Of a stretch of DNA of 64,000 nucleotides, positions 16,659-26,054 are shown piece after piece. Each line of letters starts with the position of its first letter. The first letter of the stretch is position 1. The notes beneath the pieces are model-generated. The model was not told where the DNA came from. It worked only from the letters and a program-made list of their open reading frames with translations, and ran no database searches. The position numbers and the translations under genes are program-made. This stretch comes from Vibrio neptunius (GTDB lineage Bacteria; Pseudomonadota; Gammaproteobacteria; Enterobacterales; Vibrionaceae): the NCBI GenBank assembly GCA_019339365.1, contig CP079859.1, forward strand, positions 620,001 to 684,000, written 5' to 3'.

Positions 16659-16695
16659 ATCGTTTAATGCTATGGTTTTGATAGATGTTTTCTAT
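16659..16695. promoter_or_regulatory. OxyR binding site
   Basis: Four tetramers follow the known ATAG-N7-CTAT-N7-ATAG-N7-CTAT pattern: ATCG (16659), CTAT (16670), ATAG (16681), CTAT (16692), each separated by exactly 7 bp; 15 of 16 bases match. It lies between the divergent oxyR and Prx/Grx genes, so it likely serves peroxide induction of the latter and autoregulation of oxyR. Confidence 0.8.
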
Positions 16696-16721
16696 CGTAT
16701 CGAGATAGGTAAATTAGCAAG

Positions 16722-17612
16722 ATGAATATCCGTGATTTTGAGTATCTGGTAGCGCTCGCTGAGCACAACCACTTCCGTAAGGCTGCTGAAGCCTGCTTTG
16801 TCAGCCAGCCGACACTGAGCGGGCAGATCCGTAAATTGGAAGACGAATTGGGTACTGCTTTACTGGAGCGTAGCAGTCGTCGAGTATTGTTTACTGATGC
16901 CGGTCTACAGCTGGTGGATCAGGCCAAACGTATTCTATCTGAGGTGAAAACCTTCCGTGATATGGCCAGTGGTCAAGGTGAAGCTATGACCGGGCCAATG
17001 CACATAGGCTTTATTCCAACGGTAGGTCCTTATCTATTGCCGAAAATCGTACCGACGTTGAAGGAACAGTTCCCAGAGCTAGAGCTGTTCTTGCATGAAG
17101 CACAGACTCACCAGTTGGTGCGTCAGTTGGAAGATGGCAAGCTCGATTGTCTGGTTTTAGCATCGGTGGCCGAAACGGCACCATTCAAAGAAATTGCAGT
17201 GTATGAAGAGCCATTGAGCGTGGCAGTACCTTGCGATCATGAGTGGTCTGGTCTTGAAGAGATCGATATGCTGGAGCTGAATGGCAAAACCGTACTTGCA
17301 CTGGGTGATGGGCACTGCCTGCGCGATCAGGCGCTGGGCTTTTGTTTTGCCGCTGGGGCAAAAGATGATGAGCGTTTTAAAGCGACGAGTCTTGAAACTC
17401 TGCGTAACATGGTCGCCGCAGGCGCTGGTATCACTCTGTTACCCGAGCTATCGCTACCGAAAGAAAAGCAAAAAGATGGCGTGTGTTATGTCCGAGCGAC
17501 TAACCCAGTGCCTTCTCGAAGTATTGTTCTGGCGTACCGCCCTGGTTCGCCGCTACGTGCTCGTTTCGAACAGCTGGCTGAAGCAATAAAGCAACAGCTT
17601 GAAGCCAAGTAA
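16722..17612 (+). CDS. oxyR: Hydrogen peroxide-sensing LysR-type regulator OxyR
   Basis: 296 aa. An N-terminal winged helix-turn-helix (EACFVSQPTLSGQIRKLEDE) is followed by the LysR substrate domain. The redox pair Cys199 and Cys208 is present in GDGHCLRDQALGFC, the mark that separates OxyR from other LysR proteins. Peroxide forms a disulfide there and activates transcription. It is divergent from the Prx/Grx gene over an OxyR site and ends at a bidirectional terminator before mrcA. Confidence 0.97.
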   Translation: MNIRDFEYLVALAEHNHFRKAAEACFVSQPTLSGQIRKLEDELGTALLERSSRRVLFTDAGLQLVDQAKRILSEVKTFRDMASGQGEAMTGPMHIGFIPTVGPYLLPKIVPTLKEQFPELELFLHEAQTHQLVRQLEDGKLDCLVLASVAETAPFKEIAVYEEPLSVAVPCDHEWSGLEEIDMLELNGKTVLALGDGHCLRDQALGFCFAAGAKDDERFKATSLETLRNMVAAGAGITLLPELSLPKEKQKDGVCYVRATNPVPSRSIVLAYRPGSPLRARFEQLAEAIKQQLEAK

Positions 17613-17626
17613 ATCCCAGCGAATAA

Positions 17627-17659
17627 AAAGGGCGGATGTTATGACATCCGCCCTTTCTG
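17627..17659. terminator. Bidirectional terminator between oxyR and mrcA
   Basis: A 13-bp perfect stem (aaagggcggatgt / acatccgcccttt) with a 4-nt loop lies between the two convergent stop codons. Confidence 0.9.
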
Positions 17660-17671
17660 TTTTGATGCTGG

Positions 17672-20182
17672 TTAGAACAGCTCTTCGCTTTCTGCTGAAG
17701 TGTAGATACTGTCAGTAATTTCATCCGTGACGAATTCTGTCGGTTCTGTGCCTTCAAGAAAATATTCAAACATCGAACTGGAGTCGAATTTGTTGGTCAG
17801 TAGGCCAGAATTGCGATCAATGCGAACACGGACAATATTTGGTGGTATGACTTTCTGCTGAGCAGGTACGCCCGCTAGAGCGGTGTGCATAAAGTCAACC
17901 CAAGCTGGCTGAGCAGTTTTCGCGCCGGCTTCGGCACCAGAAATTTGCTCTTTGCCTAAATTGCTGTTTGGTTTGGTCCGGCCAAGCTTGCGGGTATGGT
18001 CATCAAAACCGACCCAAGCTACGGCGACCATGCCTGGGCCGTAGCCGTTGTACCACGCATCTTTTGAGTCATTAGTGGTACCCGTCTTGCCACCAACATC
18101 GCGACGTTTCAGGGCTTGTGCTCGCCAGCCGGTACCATTCCAGCCGGTACCATCGCGCCAGTTACCGCCACCCCAAATATTGCTATACATCATTTCACGT
18201 ACCAAGAAAGCCGTTTGCTCTGAGAGTACGTGCGGTGCGTATTTTGGTTGTTGCTGGGGATCAACATCCTGCTCTTGGAATTCGTTTGCTACTGTCTGTG
18301 CGGGTTCACAATCTTGGCGGCAGATCGTTTTTGGGGTTGCCTTAAACTCAATGTTGCCAAATGGGCCTTCCACTTTACTGATGTAATGTGGTTCGACGTA
18401 GTAGCCACCATTAGCAAACACTGAGTAGCCTTGTGCCATCTTCATTGGTGTCAGGCTGCCTGCGCCTAGTGCGATGGTTTCTGAACGTGGCACCTGATCA
18501 ATATCGAAGCCAAATCGAGTCAGATACTGGCGCGTTTCATCTAAGCCCACTTCACGCAGCACGCGCACTGCCATGACGTTTTTAGATTGTGCTAAGCCAA
18601 TTCTTAAGCGAGTTGGCCCGATGTAGGTCGGAGGCGAGTTTTTCGGGCGCCATGCGGTACCTTGGCTCTTATCCCACTGGTTGATTGGTGCATCATTTAC
18701 CAACGTCGCTAGGGTCAGACCCTTATCGATAGCTGCCGAGTAAATAAACGGCTTGATACTAGAACCAACCTGGCGCACGGATTGAGTAGCGCGGTTGAAC
18801 TTGTTGTGGACGAAGTTGAAACCACCCACTAGAGACAAGACTGCGCCATTTTCTGGATCCATGGCAACAAACGCTGTATTGGCATTCGGCACCTGGCTTA
18901 AGTGCCAAGCCGTTTGCACTTCGCCGTCTTCAACAGGTGTCTCTACCTGACGGACCCATATTTGTTCACCTTCTTCCAGAACATCCGTGGCAGCTTTTGG
19001 TGCTGGGCCTTGGCGGTCATCGGTGAGGAATTTACGTGCCCACTTGATGCCATCCCACTCGAGTGTTTTGACGCCTTGGTTTTTCACCCATACCGTCGCC
19101 TCTAGAGCGGTGACCTTGGTAACGACAGCAGGAATCAACGACCCATAGGTTGGAACATTGTCCAGTGTGTCATCAATTTTCTGTTCATTAAATGCGGGTT
19201 GTCCGCTTTGCCAAAGGACTTTTTCAGCGCCACGGTAGCCATGACGTTCGTCATAAGATAGCAAGTTATTAATTGCAGCTTCGTTTGCTGCGGCTTGCAG
19301 TTTTGAATCTACGGTCGTGTAGATATTCATACCTGATGTATAAGCTTCTTCGCCATAACGTGACACCATCCAAGCACGAGCCAACTCTGCAACATAGGGC
19401 GCACTGAGTTCGATTTCTGCCCCATGATAGCGTGAGAGAATCTCTTCTGTACGAGCCTGATCGTATTCATCTTGCGTGATGTAGTTTTCATCCAGCATGC
19501 GTTTTAACACTACGTTGCGTCGGTGAGTTGCACGATCAATTGAGTAGATAGGGTTCATGGTAGAGGGCGCTTTTGGCATGCCCGCAAGGGTGGCGATCTC
19601 ACTCAGTGTCAGATCTTTCAGATCCTTACCAAAGTACGTCTGAGCGGCAGCACCAAATCCATAAGAGCGATACCCTAAGAAGATCTTGTTGACGTACAGC
19701 GCCATGATCTCTTCTTTGCTTAGTAATTGTTCAATGTGAATGGCAATAAATATCTCTTTGATCTTGCGCATAATTTTCTTCTCATTTGATAAGAAGAAAT
19801 TACGTGCAAGCTGCTGGGTTATGGTGCTCGCGCCTTGTTTTGCTGAGCCCGACAGTGCCACTACAACTGCTGCTCGGGTAATACCAATAGGGTCTATACC
19901 CGGGTGATCGTAGAAACGACTATCCTCTGTCGCGATCAAGGCTTCAATTAAATGTTGAGGAATCTCATCGTAATTGACAGGAATGCGACGTTTTTCTCCA
20001 AACTGGGAAATCAGTTTGCCGTCTTGACTGAATATCTGCATAGGTGTCTGCAGTTTGACATCTTTTAAAGTTGCGACATCGGGCAACTCTGGTTTTACGT
20101 AGAGGTAGAAACCAAAAATGGTTCCGACCCCAAGTGCCGTGCAAACCAATACGAAAATAAACAATCGCTTTATGAACTTCAC
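17672..20182 (-). CDS. mrcA: Penicillin-binding protein 1A
   Basis: 836 aa bifunctional peptidoglycan synthase anchored in the inner membrane by an N-terminal helix (about residues 5-27). The glycosyltransferase 51 domain shows ATEDSRFYDHPGID and GASTITQQLARNFFL. The transpeptidase domain has the SxxK Ser in GSSIKPF, SKN in LAQSKNVMAV, and KTGTT. An OB-like insert lies between them, as in other gammaproteobacterial PBP1A. It is divergent from pilM, a conserved neighbour. Confidence 0.97.
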   Translation of the reverse strand: MKFIKRLFIFVLVCTALGVGTIFGFYLYVKPELPDVATLKDVKLQTPMQIFSQDGKLISQFGEKRRIPVNYDEIPQHLIEALIATEDSRFYDHPGIDPIGITRAAVVVALSGSAKQGASTITQQLARNFFLSNEKKIMRKIKEIFIAIHIEQLLSKEEIMALYVNKIFLGYRSYGFGAAAQTYFGKDLKDLTLSEIATLAGMPKAPSTMNPIYSIDRATHRRNVVLKRMLDENYITQDEYDQARTEEILSRYHGAEIELSAPYVAELARAWMVSRYGEEAYTSGMNIYTTVDSKLQAAANEAAINNLLSYDERHGYRGAEKVLWQSGQPAFNEQKIDDTLDNVPTYGSLIPAVVTKVTALEATVWVKNQGVKTLEWDGIKWARKFLTDDRQGPAPKAATDVLEEGEQIWVRQVETPVEDGEVQTAWHLSQVPNANTAFVAMDPENGAVLSLVGGFNFVHNKFNRATQSVRQVGSSIKPFIYSAAIDKGLTLATLVNDAPINQWDKSQGTAWRPKNSPPTYIGPTRLRIGLAQSKNVMAVRVLREVGLDETRQYLTRFGFDIDQVPRSETIALGAGSLTPMKMAQGYSVFANGGYYVEPHYISKVEGPFGNIEFKATPKTICRQDCEPAQTVANEFQEQDVDPQQQPKYAPHVLSEQTAFLVREMMYSNIWGGGNWRDGTGWNGTGWRAQALKRRDVGGKTGTTNDSKDAWYNGYGPGMVAVAWVGFDDHTRKLGRTKPNSNLGKEQISGAEAGAKTAQPAWVDFMHTALAGVPAQQKVIPPNIVRVRIDRNSGLLTNKFDSSSMFEYFLEGTEPTEFVTDEITDSIYTSAESEELF

Positions 20183-20322
20183 CGGATAATCCCTGATTAA
20201 TTAAGCTTACCGTTATGCAAATCTAAGTATTTTAAGCTAAAAAGTAGCTCAAATCTGTTTATGTTTTCACTAGATCAACGATCTAAGCCGAAGCGCTACG
20301 CAAATTTACGGAGCTGAGCTAT

Positions 20323-21249
20323 ATGGTCAAATCATTAATTACAGGCATAGATATTAGCCACCAGAGTATCAGAGCGGTGGTCTTAAAGCCTAGAAAAGAC
20401 ACTTTCACACTTGTTAGTTATCACCAAATGCCAGTGGAAGTGGATATTTTCACTGATAACCACAGGCTAAATTATCAGAAAATTGTAAAGAAACTCAAAG
20501 AACTAAGAAAGGCTTTGCCACTATTTAGTCGTAAAGTGTGCTTAAGTGTTCCCGACAATTCTGTAATAAGTAAGCAATTACAGATAGATAGCGATTTAAG
20601 TGATGAGGAATGCCAATATGTGATCGCTCAGATTTTTGCTCGGCAAACTCCGGTCGCAGTGGAGAAGCTTTACATTGATTTTGTTGCTCTTGCTGGTGAT
20701 CAGACGCAGGTAAAAGCGAATTATCACGTATATGCGGTCAGAAAAGAATGTGTAGATGCGCGAATAGCCCCTTTTCTCCAGTCTGGTTTTAAACCTATCT
20801 TGGTCAACCCATACTCACACAATCTTGCTCAGCTTTTGCGGCATATTACTCGAAGCTCTGGTGAGTCCAAGTGGATGCTGATGAACTTCAATTTAGATCA
20901 TGTCGCTGTGTGTGTTGAAACTGAAAAGCAAGGGTTTGTATATAAAGAGCTTCCCCTCAACGGATCCGAAATCGCGGTTGAAAAATTGTTTGAACGGCTT
21001 CTTATGACGATTAATCTACTTGATCTAGAGCCTGAAGGTGTTTGGTTAAGTGGAGAAAAGGCTTTGTTAGGAGCATTTGCTGCTCTTTTGTCGTCTACAC
21101 TGGGTCTGGCCTGCGTGGTATTAGAGTTGTATGACTTGTTTGACTGCCAGCAGAGAAAAGCAGAGCGTGAATTTGGATCACAATATGCAATAGCGCTAGG
21201 TTTAGCGTTAAGTGGTTTAGGTTGTATGGAGAAAGGTCATGCAGCTTGA
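20323..21249 (+). CDS. pilM: Type IV pilus assembly protein PilM
   Basis: 308 aa actin-like cytoplasmic protein (GIDISHQSIRAVVL at the start, IALGLALSGLG at the end) that docks the PilN/PilO inner membrane complex of the type IV pilus. The sequence is divergent from Pseudomonas PilM, but gene order pilM-N-O-P-Q decides the call. In Vibrio this cluster serves the competence (ChiRP/PilA-type) pilus. The stop overlaps the pilN start by 11 bp. Confidence 0.9.
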   Translation: MVKSLITGIDISHQSIRAVVLKPRKDTFTLVSYHQMPVEVDIFTDNHRLNYQKIVKKLKELRKALPLFSRKVCLSVPDNSVISKQLQIDSDLSDEECQYVIAQIFARQTPVAVEKLYIDFVALAGDQTQVKANYHVYAVRKECVDARIAPFLQSGFKPILVNPYSHNLAQLLRHITRSSGESKWMLMNFNLDHVAVCVETEKQGFVYKELPLNGSEIAVEKLFERLLMTINLLDLEPEGVWLSGEKALLGAFAALLSSTLGLACVVLELYDLFDCQQRKAEREFGSQYAIALGLALSGLGCMEKGHAA

Positions 21250-21796
21250 TATCAACTTGATACCTTGGCGCGAACATCAACGCCAGCGGAAAATCCGCTA
21301 TTTTGTTTTTTCTTGCGGTTCAATTGTGGCGATAACTGTGTTGATGGTTGTTGCTGTTGAATTATATCTGCAGTCACAAGTTAGTGTTCAGCAATCGCGT
21401 ATTGAGCAGCTTAATGAATGGAACGATAAGTTAGATCATAAAGTCAACCAAGTGAACGCTGTTGAGAAAGCAGTGGTGGTGCTACGAGCAGACATCGTTG
21501 ATCTGAAAACGCTGCATGCCAAGCGTTACTTGCCATTGCAGTTGGTTGGCTTACTTTCAGAGTTGTTACCGGAAACTGTATATCTCGACCAAATTGAGAT
21601 GCTAGGCAGGCAAGTGAGTTTGACCGGTATTGCCGCTACCACCGAGCAAGTCGATCTGCTTCTTGCTAACTTGCAAAATTCACCTCTGGTGAGTGAGCTT
21701 AGGGTGCAGTCGTTGGTGAATGGCGTAGAACGCTTTGCGACTGTTTATCAGTCGTTTTCTATGACCTTCAAGTTGGTCGAAGGTCACCTTGGTTGA
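21239..21796 (+). CDS. pilN: Type IV pilus alignment protein PilN
   Basis: 185 aa bitopic inner membrane protein. The cytoplasmic head INLIPWREHQRQ is the conserved PilM-binding motif. One transmembrane helix (about residues 23-43) and a periplasmic coiled coil and ferredoxin-like domain follow. It overlaps pilM upstream and ends just before the pilO ATG. Confidence 0.93.
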   Translation: MQLDINLIPWREHQRQRKIRYFVFSCGSIVAITVLMVVAVELYLQSQVSVQQSRIEQLNEWNDKLDHKVNQVNAVEKAVVVLRADIVDLKTLHAKRYLPLQLVGLLSELLPETVYLDQIEMLGRQVSLTGIAATTEQVDLLLANLQNSPLVSELRVQSLVNGVERFATVYQSFSMTFKLVEGHLG

Positions 21797-21797
21797 T

Positions 21798-22379
21798 ATG
21801 CGCGATATTGATTTAGACTCTCTAGCTAGTTTGCCAAAAGCAAAGCAATGTGGATTGTTTTGCGTTTCTATGCTGATTTTATTGGCATTCGGCTATGTCA
21901 CTGTGTGGAGACCGACGTTGTCAAGCCTGAGCTTTTTGCTAGCAAAAGAGCAGCAACTGCAAACCATTCTAGATCAAAAACAGCAAAGAGTTTTATTGCT
22001 CGCATCGCACCAGACGGAACTTGAGCAACTAGCAGAAGTGAGGGTGCAGATAAAGGAACAAATGGTACAGACTGCCAGTATCACGGACGTGTTGAGCCTT
22101 CTAAATCGAATGGCTCAACAGCATTCGCTGTTAATGGAGCGTGTTGTTCAGAGTAATAGCCAATCCACAGGCTCTTTTTTGCAATCATCGCTACAGTTTG
22201 AGCTTTTAGGCCAATATCAGCAGATTGCTTCCTTCTTTCACGCAGTGGCGACATTGCCTGACTTTCTATATTTCGATGAGTTGCACTGGCGCCGAGCCGA
22301 AATCGACAGTACGACATTGATTTTGACAGGTGAGGCGTACCTCTTGCAGTCTCTGGATGAGGTCGACAGTGCGAACTAG
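21798..22379 (+). CDS. pilO: Type IV pilus alignment protein PilO
   Basis: 193 aa. One transmembrane helix (about LFCVSMLILLAFGYVTVW), then a coiled coil rich in Gln and Leu, and a periplasmic domain that heterodimerises with PilN. A TTG start at 21789 is possible, but the ATG at 21798, one base after the pilN stop, is the simpler choice. Confidence 0.92.
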   Translation: MRDIDLDSLASLPKAKQCGLFCVSMLILLAFGYVTVWRPTLSSLSFLLAKEQQLQTILDQKQQRVLLLASHQTELEQLAEVRVQIKEQMVQTASITDVLSLLNRMAQQHSLLMERVVQSNSQSTGSFLQSSLQFELLGQYQQIASFFHAVATLPDFLYFDELHWRRAEIDSTTLILTGEAYLLQSLDEVDSAN

Positions 22380-22857
22380 ACCATTGGTGTTTCTGCTTAT
22401 CGCTTTGAGCGGTTGTAAAGCCAATCAGCATCCTCTGGTCGTATCAGAGGTGAAGCAATCATCTGTGGCATCCTCAAAAAAGCCTGGTCCACATCTTTTC
22501 TCTATTCCGCAAAATGCCAGCTTATCAATGAGTCGAGACCCTTTTTCGTTACTCGCTATTTCAAAGGCCTTGGGTGGTAACTCTTCACAGTGTGACGAAA
22601 GGACAGGCATTGTGGCTGACAAGCAGTCAACAGCCCACCCTCAATTTCGTTTAGCAGGAATCATGACGATACGAGGAGAACATGCCGCACTGATTGAACT
22701 ACCAAACGGTTCACTAATCACCAAGACGAGAGGTCAGTCTGTTGCCAATAACAGATTGATTACGGACATTAGTGCAGATGCGTTGGAACTTCGTGAGTCT
22801 GTGCTGGATGGCGTTGGATGTGTTGTTTACAGAAACATCAAGCTGGTGATCAATTAG
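22369..22857 (+). CDS. pilP: Type IV pilus lipoprotein PilP
   Basis: About 162 aa. A lipoprotein signal with lipobox LIALSGC is followed by a periplasmic linker and a beta domain (FRLAGIMTIRGEHAALIELPNG) that contacts the secretin PilQ. A GTG at 22369 has GAGG 6 bp upstream and overlaps the pilO stop; an ATG at 22357 would add four residues. Both give the same lipobox. Confidence 0.88.
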   Translation: MRTRPLVFLLIALSGCKANQHPLVVSEVKQSSVASSKKPGPHLFSIPQNASLSMSRDPFSLLAISKALGGNSSQCDERTGIVADKQSTAHPQFRLAGIMTIRGEHAALIELPNGSLITKTRGQSVANNRLITDISADALELRESVLDGVGCVVYRNIKLVIN

Positions 22858-22866
22858 GTGACAACG

Positions 22867-24213
22867 ATGAAGAGATATTGTCTAGTGACTTTCGGTTTCG
22901 TCTTGCTCTCTACGTGTGTAGATGCTCGCATTGCCTCGTCAGAGCGTTCTGAAGAACTGCCTCAGTCAGAGACGCTATCTGTTAACTTTCAGGATATTTC
23001 TGTTCGCCGGGTCCTGCAGCAAATTGCGGACTACAATGACTTCAATTTAGTGGTTTCTGATGCTGTGACGGGCAACATGACACTGAGGTTGAAGAATGTC
23101 CCCTGGTCTCAGTTGCTGGATATTATTCTGCATGTGGAAGGCCTTGAAAAGCATATAAAGGGTAATGTGCTTATTGTGGCACCAGCGGCTGAAATCGCTC
23201 AGCTTCAGCAGCAGGAGCATGAGCAGGATGCAATGCTGTCGGAACTCTTACCTTTGAACTCAGAAATGGTCCCACTGCGTTTTGCCAAAGCAGCCGATAT
23301 TGCGGCGATACTCGGTAAACAGGCGGAAACCAGCATGCTCTCTGAGCGTGGTTCTATGTCAATTGATTACAGAACGAATAGCCTCCTGATTCGCGATGTT
23401 GTGAGCAATATTCAGGCGATAAAGTCGATCATTGAGGAATTAGATGTACCGGTGAAACAAGTGCAAATTGAAGCTCGAATTGTCAGCTTCAATGAAGGAG
23501 ACTTACAGGAGTTAGGAGTGCTTTGGGGAGGTGGTAATCGCTCTGTTGAAGAGATAAGAGAAGGCAATCTTGTTGGCCTACAGTTGTATGGGGATAGCGG
23601 AGTATCATTGGATGATTTGCTACGCACGAATATTAATAACACTTCGCTATCGACTACGGCTTTTCAAGTGGCAAAACTGGGCAGTGAAACGCTTTTAGAT
23701 CTTGAATTGTCAGCACTGCAAAGAGAATCGAGAGCTGAGGTTATATCTAGTCCACGCTTGATCACGACCAATAAGCAGCCTGCTTATATTGAGCAGGGAA
23801 CGGACATCCCTTATTTAGAGGCTTCTTCAAGTGGCGCAACCAGTGTCAGTTTTAAAAAAGCAGTCTTGAGCTTGAAAGTGACGCCACATATCACGGTCGA
23901 TAATCGCCTAATCTTAGATCTCAATGTTACACAAGATAGGCCAGGAGAAGTGGTGAAAACAGGCACGGGAGAAGCCGTAGCGATAGATAGACAACGGATA
24001 GGAACTCAAGTATTGGTCAATAACGGTGAAACGATTGTTCTCGGGGGAATTTATCAGCACAGCATGACAGATACTGTCGATCAGGTTCCCGTTTTAGGTG
24101 ATATTCCTGTATTGGGTGCACTTTTTCGACGAAATTATCAGAAAATGCGCAAAAGTGAGTTGCTGATTTTTGTCACGCCAAAAGTGGTGGTTCCTGAATC
24201 AATCAACAGATAG
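22867..24213 (+). CDS. pilQ: Type IV pilus secretin PilQ (short form)
   Basis: About 448 aa outer membrane secretin. After a signal peptide come the secretin N0-type domain (LSVNFQDISVRRVLQQIAD), an N1 domain (ending SIIEELDVPVKQVQIEARI) and the secretin core (VISSPRLITTNKQPAYIEQG, TPHITVDNRLILDLNV, VPVLGDIPVLGALFR). It lacks the N-terminal AMIN domains of longer PilQ proteins and resembles the short HofQ-like form. The ATG at 22867 follows aggtga; a GTG at 22858 is less likely. Confidence 0.93.
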   Translation: MKRYCLVTFGFVLLSTCVDARIASSERSEELPQSETLSVNFQDISVRRVLQQIADYNDFNLVVSDAVTGNMTLRLKNVPWSQLLDIILHVEGLEKHIKGNVLIVAPAAEIAQLQQQEHEQDAMLSELLPLNSEMVPLRFAKAADIAAILGKQAETSMLSERGSMSIDYRTNSLLIRDVVSNIQAIKSIIEELDVPVKQVQIEARIVSFNEGDLQELGVLWGGGNRSVEEIREGNLVGLQLYGDSGVSLDDLLRTNINNTSLSTTAFQVAKLGSETLLDLELSALQRESRAEVISSPRLITTNKQPAYIEQGTDIPYLEASSSGATSVSFKKAVLSLKVTPHITVDNRLILDLNVTQDRPGEVVKTGTGEAVAIDRQRIGTQVLVNNGETIVLGGIYQHSMTDTVDQVPVLGDIPVLGALFRRNYQKMRKSELLIFVTPKVVVPESINR

Positions 24214-24291
24214 ATAAAAATAAATTTGCATTAGTGTCACCTTATCTAGATAATTTCGGGTCTTATCACGAATTATCTGTGAGGAATAGGT

Positions 24292-24337
24292 GCTACAAGC
24301 ATATCTGAAATCAGAAAAAACCTGATTTTCTTGTAGC
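24292..24337. other. Inverted repeat between pilQ and aroK
   Basis: Outer arms gctacaag / cttgtagc and inner arms gaaatcag / ctgatttt form a hairpin with a 7-nt bulge, 38 bp before aroK. There is no T-run after it, so it is probably not a terminator. It may be a structured 5' leader element or a degraded repeat. Confidence 0.5.
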
Positions 24338-24374
24338 GATGTCATTGAATTAACGTTGTAAATTAATGCTGAAC

Positions 24375-24893
24375 ATGGCTGAAAAACGCAATATTTTTCT
24401 TGTTGGCCCAATGGGAGCCGGCAAAAGTACAATTGGTAGACACCTGGCTCAACAACTTCATATGGAGTTTGTTGATTCGGATACAGTGATCGAAGAACGC
24501 ACTGGCGCGGATATCGCGTGGGTATTTGATGTAGAAGGCGAAGAAGGTTTTCGTGTCCGTGAAGAAAAGGTGATCAACGACCTAACAGAAGAGCAAGGTA
24601 TTGTTCTGGCGACAGGTGGTGGCTCTATCAAGAGTAGAGAAAACCGTAATCGTCTCTCTGCACGCGGTATCGTTGTTTATCTTGAAACCACAATCGAAAA
24701 GCAACTAGCACGCACCAATCGTGACAAGAAACGCCCTCTACTTCAGACGGACGATCCTCGTAACGTGCTGGAATCACTGGCAGGTGAACGCAACCCTCTT
24801 TACGAAGAAATTGCGGATTACACAGTGCGTACTGACGATCAAAGTGCAAAAGTGGTAGCCAACCAGATCGTAAAAATGCTAGAAGAACGTTAA
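24375..24893 (+). CDS. aroK: Shikimate kinase I
   Basis: 172 aa. It phosphorylates shikimate with ATP in aromatic amino acid synthesis. Walker A is GPMGAGKST at residues 11-19, with DSD for shikimate and Mg binding, and GGGS. It is nearly the same as E. coli AroK, including the start [11 protein letters not shown]. The frame opens three codons upstream at 24366, less likely. It heads the aroK-aroB-damX-dam-rpe-gph block. Confidence 0.97.
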   Translation: MAEKRNIFLVGPMGAGKSTIGRHLAQQLHMEFVDSDTVIEERTGADIAWVFDVEGEEGFRVREEKVINDLTEEQGIVLATGGGSIKSRENRNRLSARGIVVYLETTIEKQLARTNRDKKRPLLQTDDPRNVLESLAGERNPLYEEIADYTVRTDDQSAKVVANQIVKMLEER

Positions 24894-24924
24894 TACGTTA
24901 AATTTTAGCAACTGGAGAATACCC

Positions 24925-26013
24925 ATGGAAAGGATTACGGTCAGTTTAGGTGAACGTAGCTATCCAATCTCAATTGGTGCCGGATTATTTAATGATCCGG
25001 CCCACCTTTCATTTTTATCAGCAAAACAAAAAGTTGTCGTGATTACTAATGTCACTGTAGCGCCATTGTATGCAGATAAAATCTTATCTCTCCTTGAGCA
25101 AGTAGGCTGTGAAGCTTCCCTGCTTGAGCTCCCTGATGGCGAACAGTATAAGTCGCTTGATACTTTCAACACCGTGATGAGTTATCTTCTCGAAGGTAAT
25201 TTTGCACGCGATGTTGTTGTCATTGCTCTCGGTGGTGGTGTTATTGGCGATTTGGTGGGCTTTTCTGCTGCGTGTTATCAGCGTGGTGTTGATTTTGTCC
25301 AAGTCCCAACGACGCTATTGTCTCAAGTGGATTCTTCGGTGGGTGGTAAAACGGCCGTGAACCACATGTTGGGCAAGAATATGATTGGTGCTTTCTATCA
25401 GCCTAAATCAGTGATCATTGATACTGATTGCCTAGCGACATTGCCCCAAAGAGAGTTTGCGGCCGGTATGGCTGAAGTCATCAAGTACGGTATTATCTAC
25501 GATTCGGACTTTTTTGTTTGGCTAGAAGATAACCTTAACAGCCTGTACGAGCTTGATGAGCAGGCGCTGACCTATGCTATTGCGCGCTGCTGTCAAATCA
25601 AGGCAGAAGTAGTGGCTCAGGATGAAAAAGAGTCAGGTATTCGTGCATTACTGAACCTAGGTCATACATTTGGTCATGCGATTGAAGCTGAGTTAGGCTA
25701 TGGTAAATGGCTGCATGGCGAAGCGGTTTCTTCTGGTACTGTAATGGCGGCCAAAACGGCTCAACTTCAGGGGCTTATCACCGATCAGCAAGTAGAAAGA
25801 ATTCTCTCTATACTGAAGAGAGCACAATTGCCTGTGCATACACCAGATATGATGACTTTTGACGACTTCATGAAACATATGATGCGCGACAAAAAAGTGC
25901 TCTCTGGTGAACTGCGTTTAGTCTTACCAACCAGTATTGGTAGTGCAGAAGTAGTAAAGGGTGTGCCTGAGTCGGTCATCAAGCAAGCGATCGATTTTTG
26001 TCGCGATATCTAA
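24925..26013 (+). CDS. aroB: 3-dehydroquinate synthase
   Basis: 362 aa, the usual length. It cyclises DAHP to 3-dehydroquinate, using NAD and a divalent metal. Motifs are [31 protein letters not shown] and the metal His region [12 protein letters not shown]. The start follows actggagaatacc. It lies 31 bp after aroK. Confidence 0.98.
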   Translation: MERITVSLGERSYPISIGAGLFNDPAHLSFLSAKQKVVVITNVTVAPLYADKILSLLEQVGCEASLLELPDGEQYKSLDTFNTVMSYLLEGNFARDVVVIALGGGVIGDLVGFSAACYQRGVDFVQVPTTLLSQVDSSVGGKTAVNHMLGKNMIGAFYQPKSVIIDTDCLATLPQREFAAGMAEVIKYGIIYDSDFFVWLEDNLNSLYELDEQALTYAIARCCQIKAEVVAQDEKESGIRALLNLGHTFGHAIEAELGYGKWLHGEAVSSGTVMAAKTAQLQGLITDQQVERILSILKRAQLPVHTPDMMTFDDFMKHMMRDKKVLSGELRLVLPTSIGSAEVVKGVPESVIKQAIDFCRDI

Positions 26014-26054
26014 GTTCTTTTCTTTAGACAGTGGGCTGTCATTAGGATGGTTAA

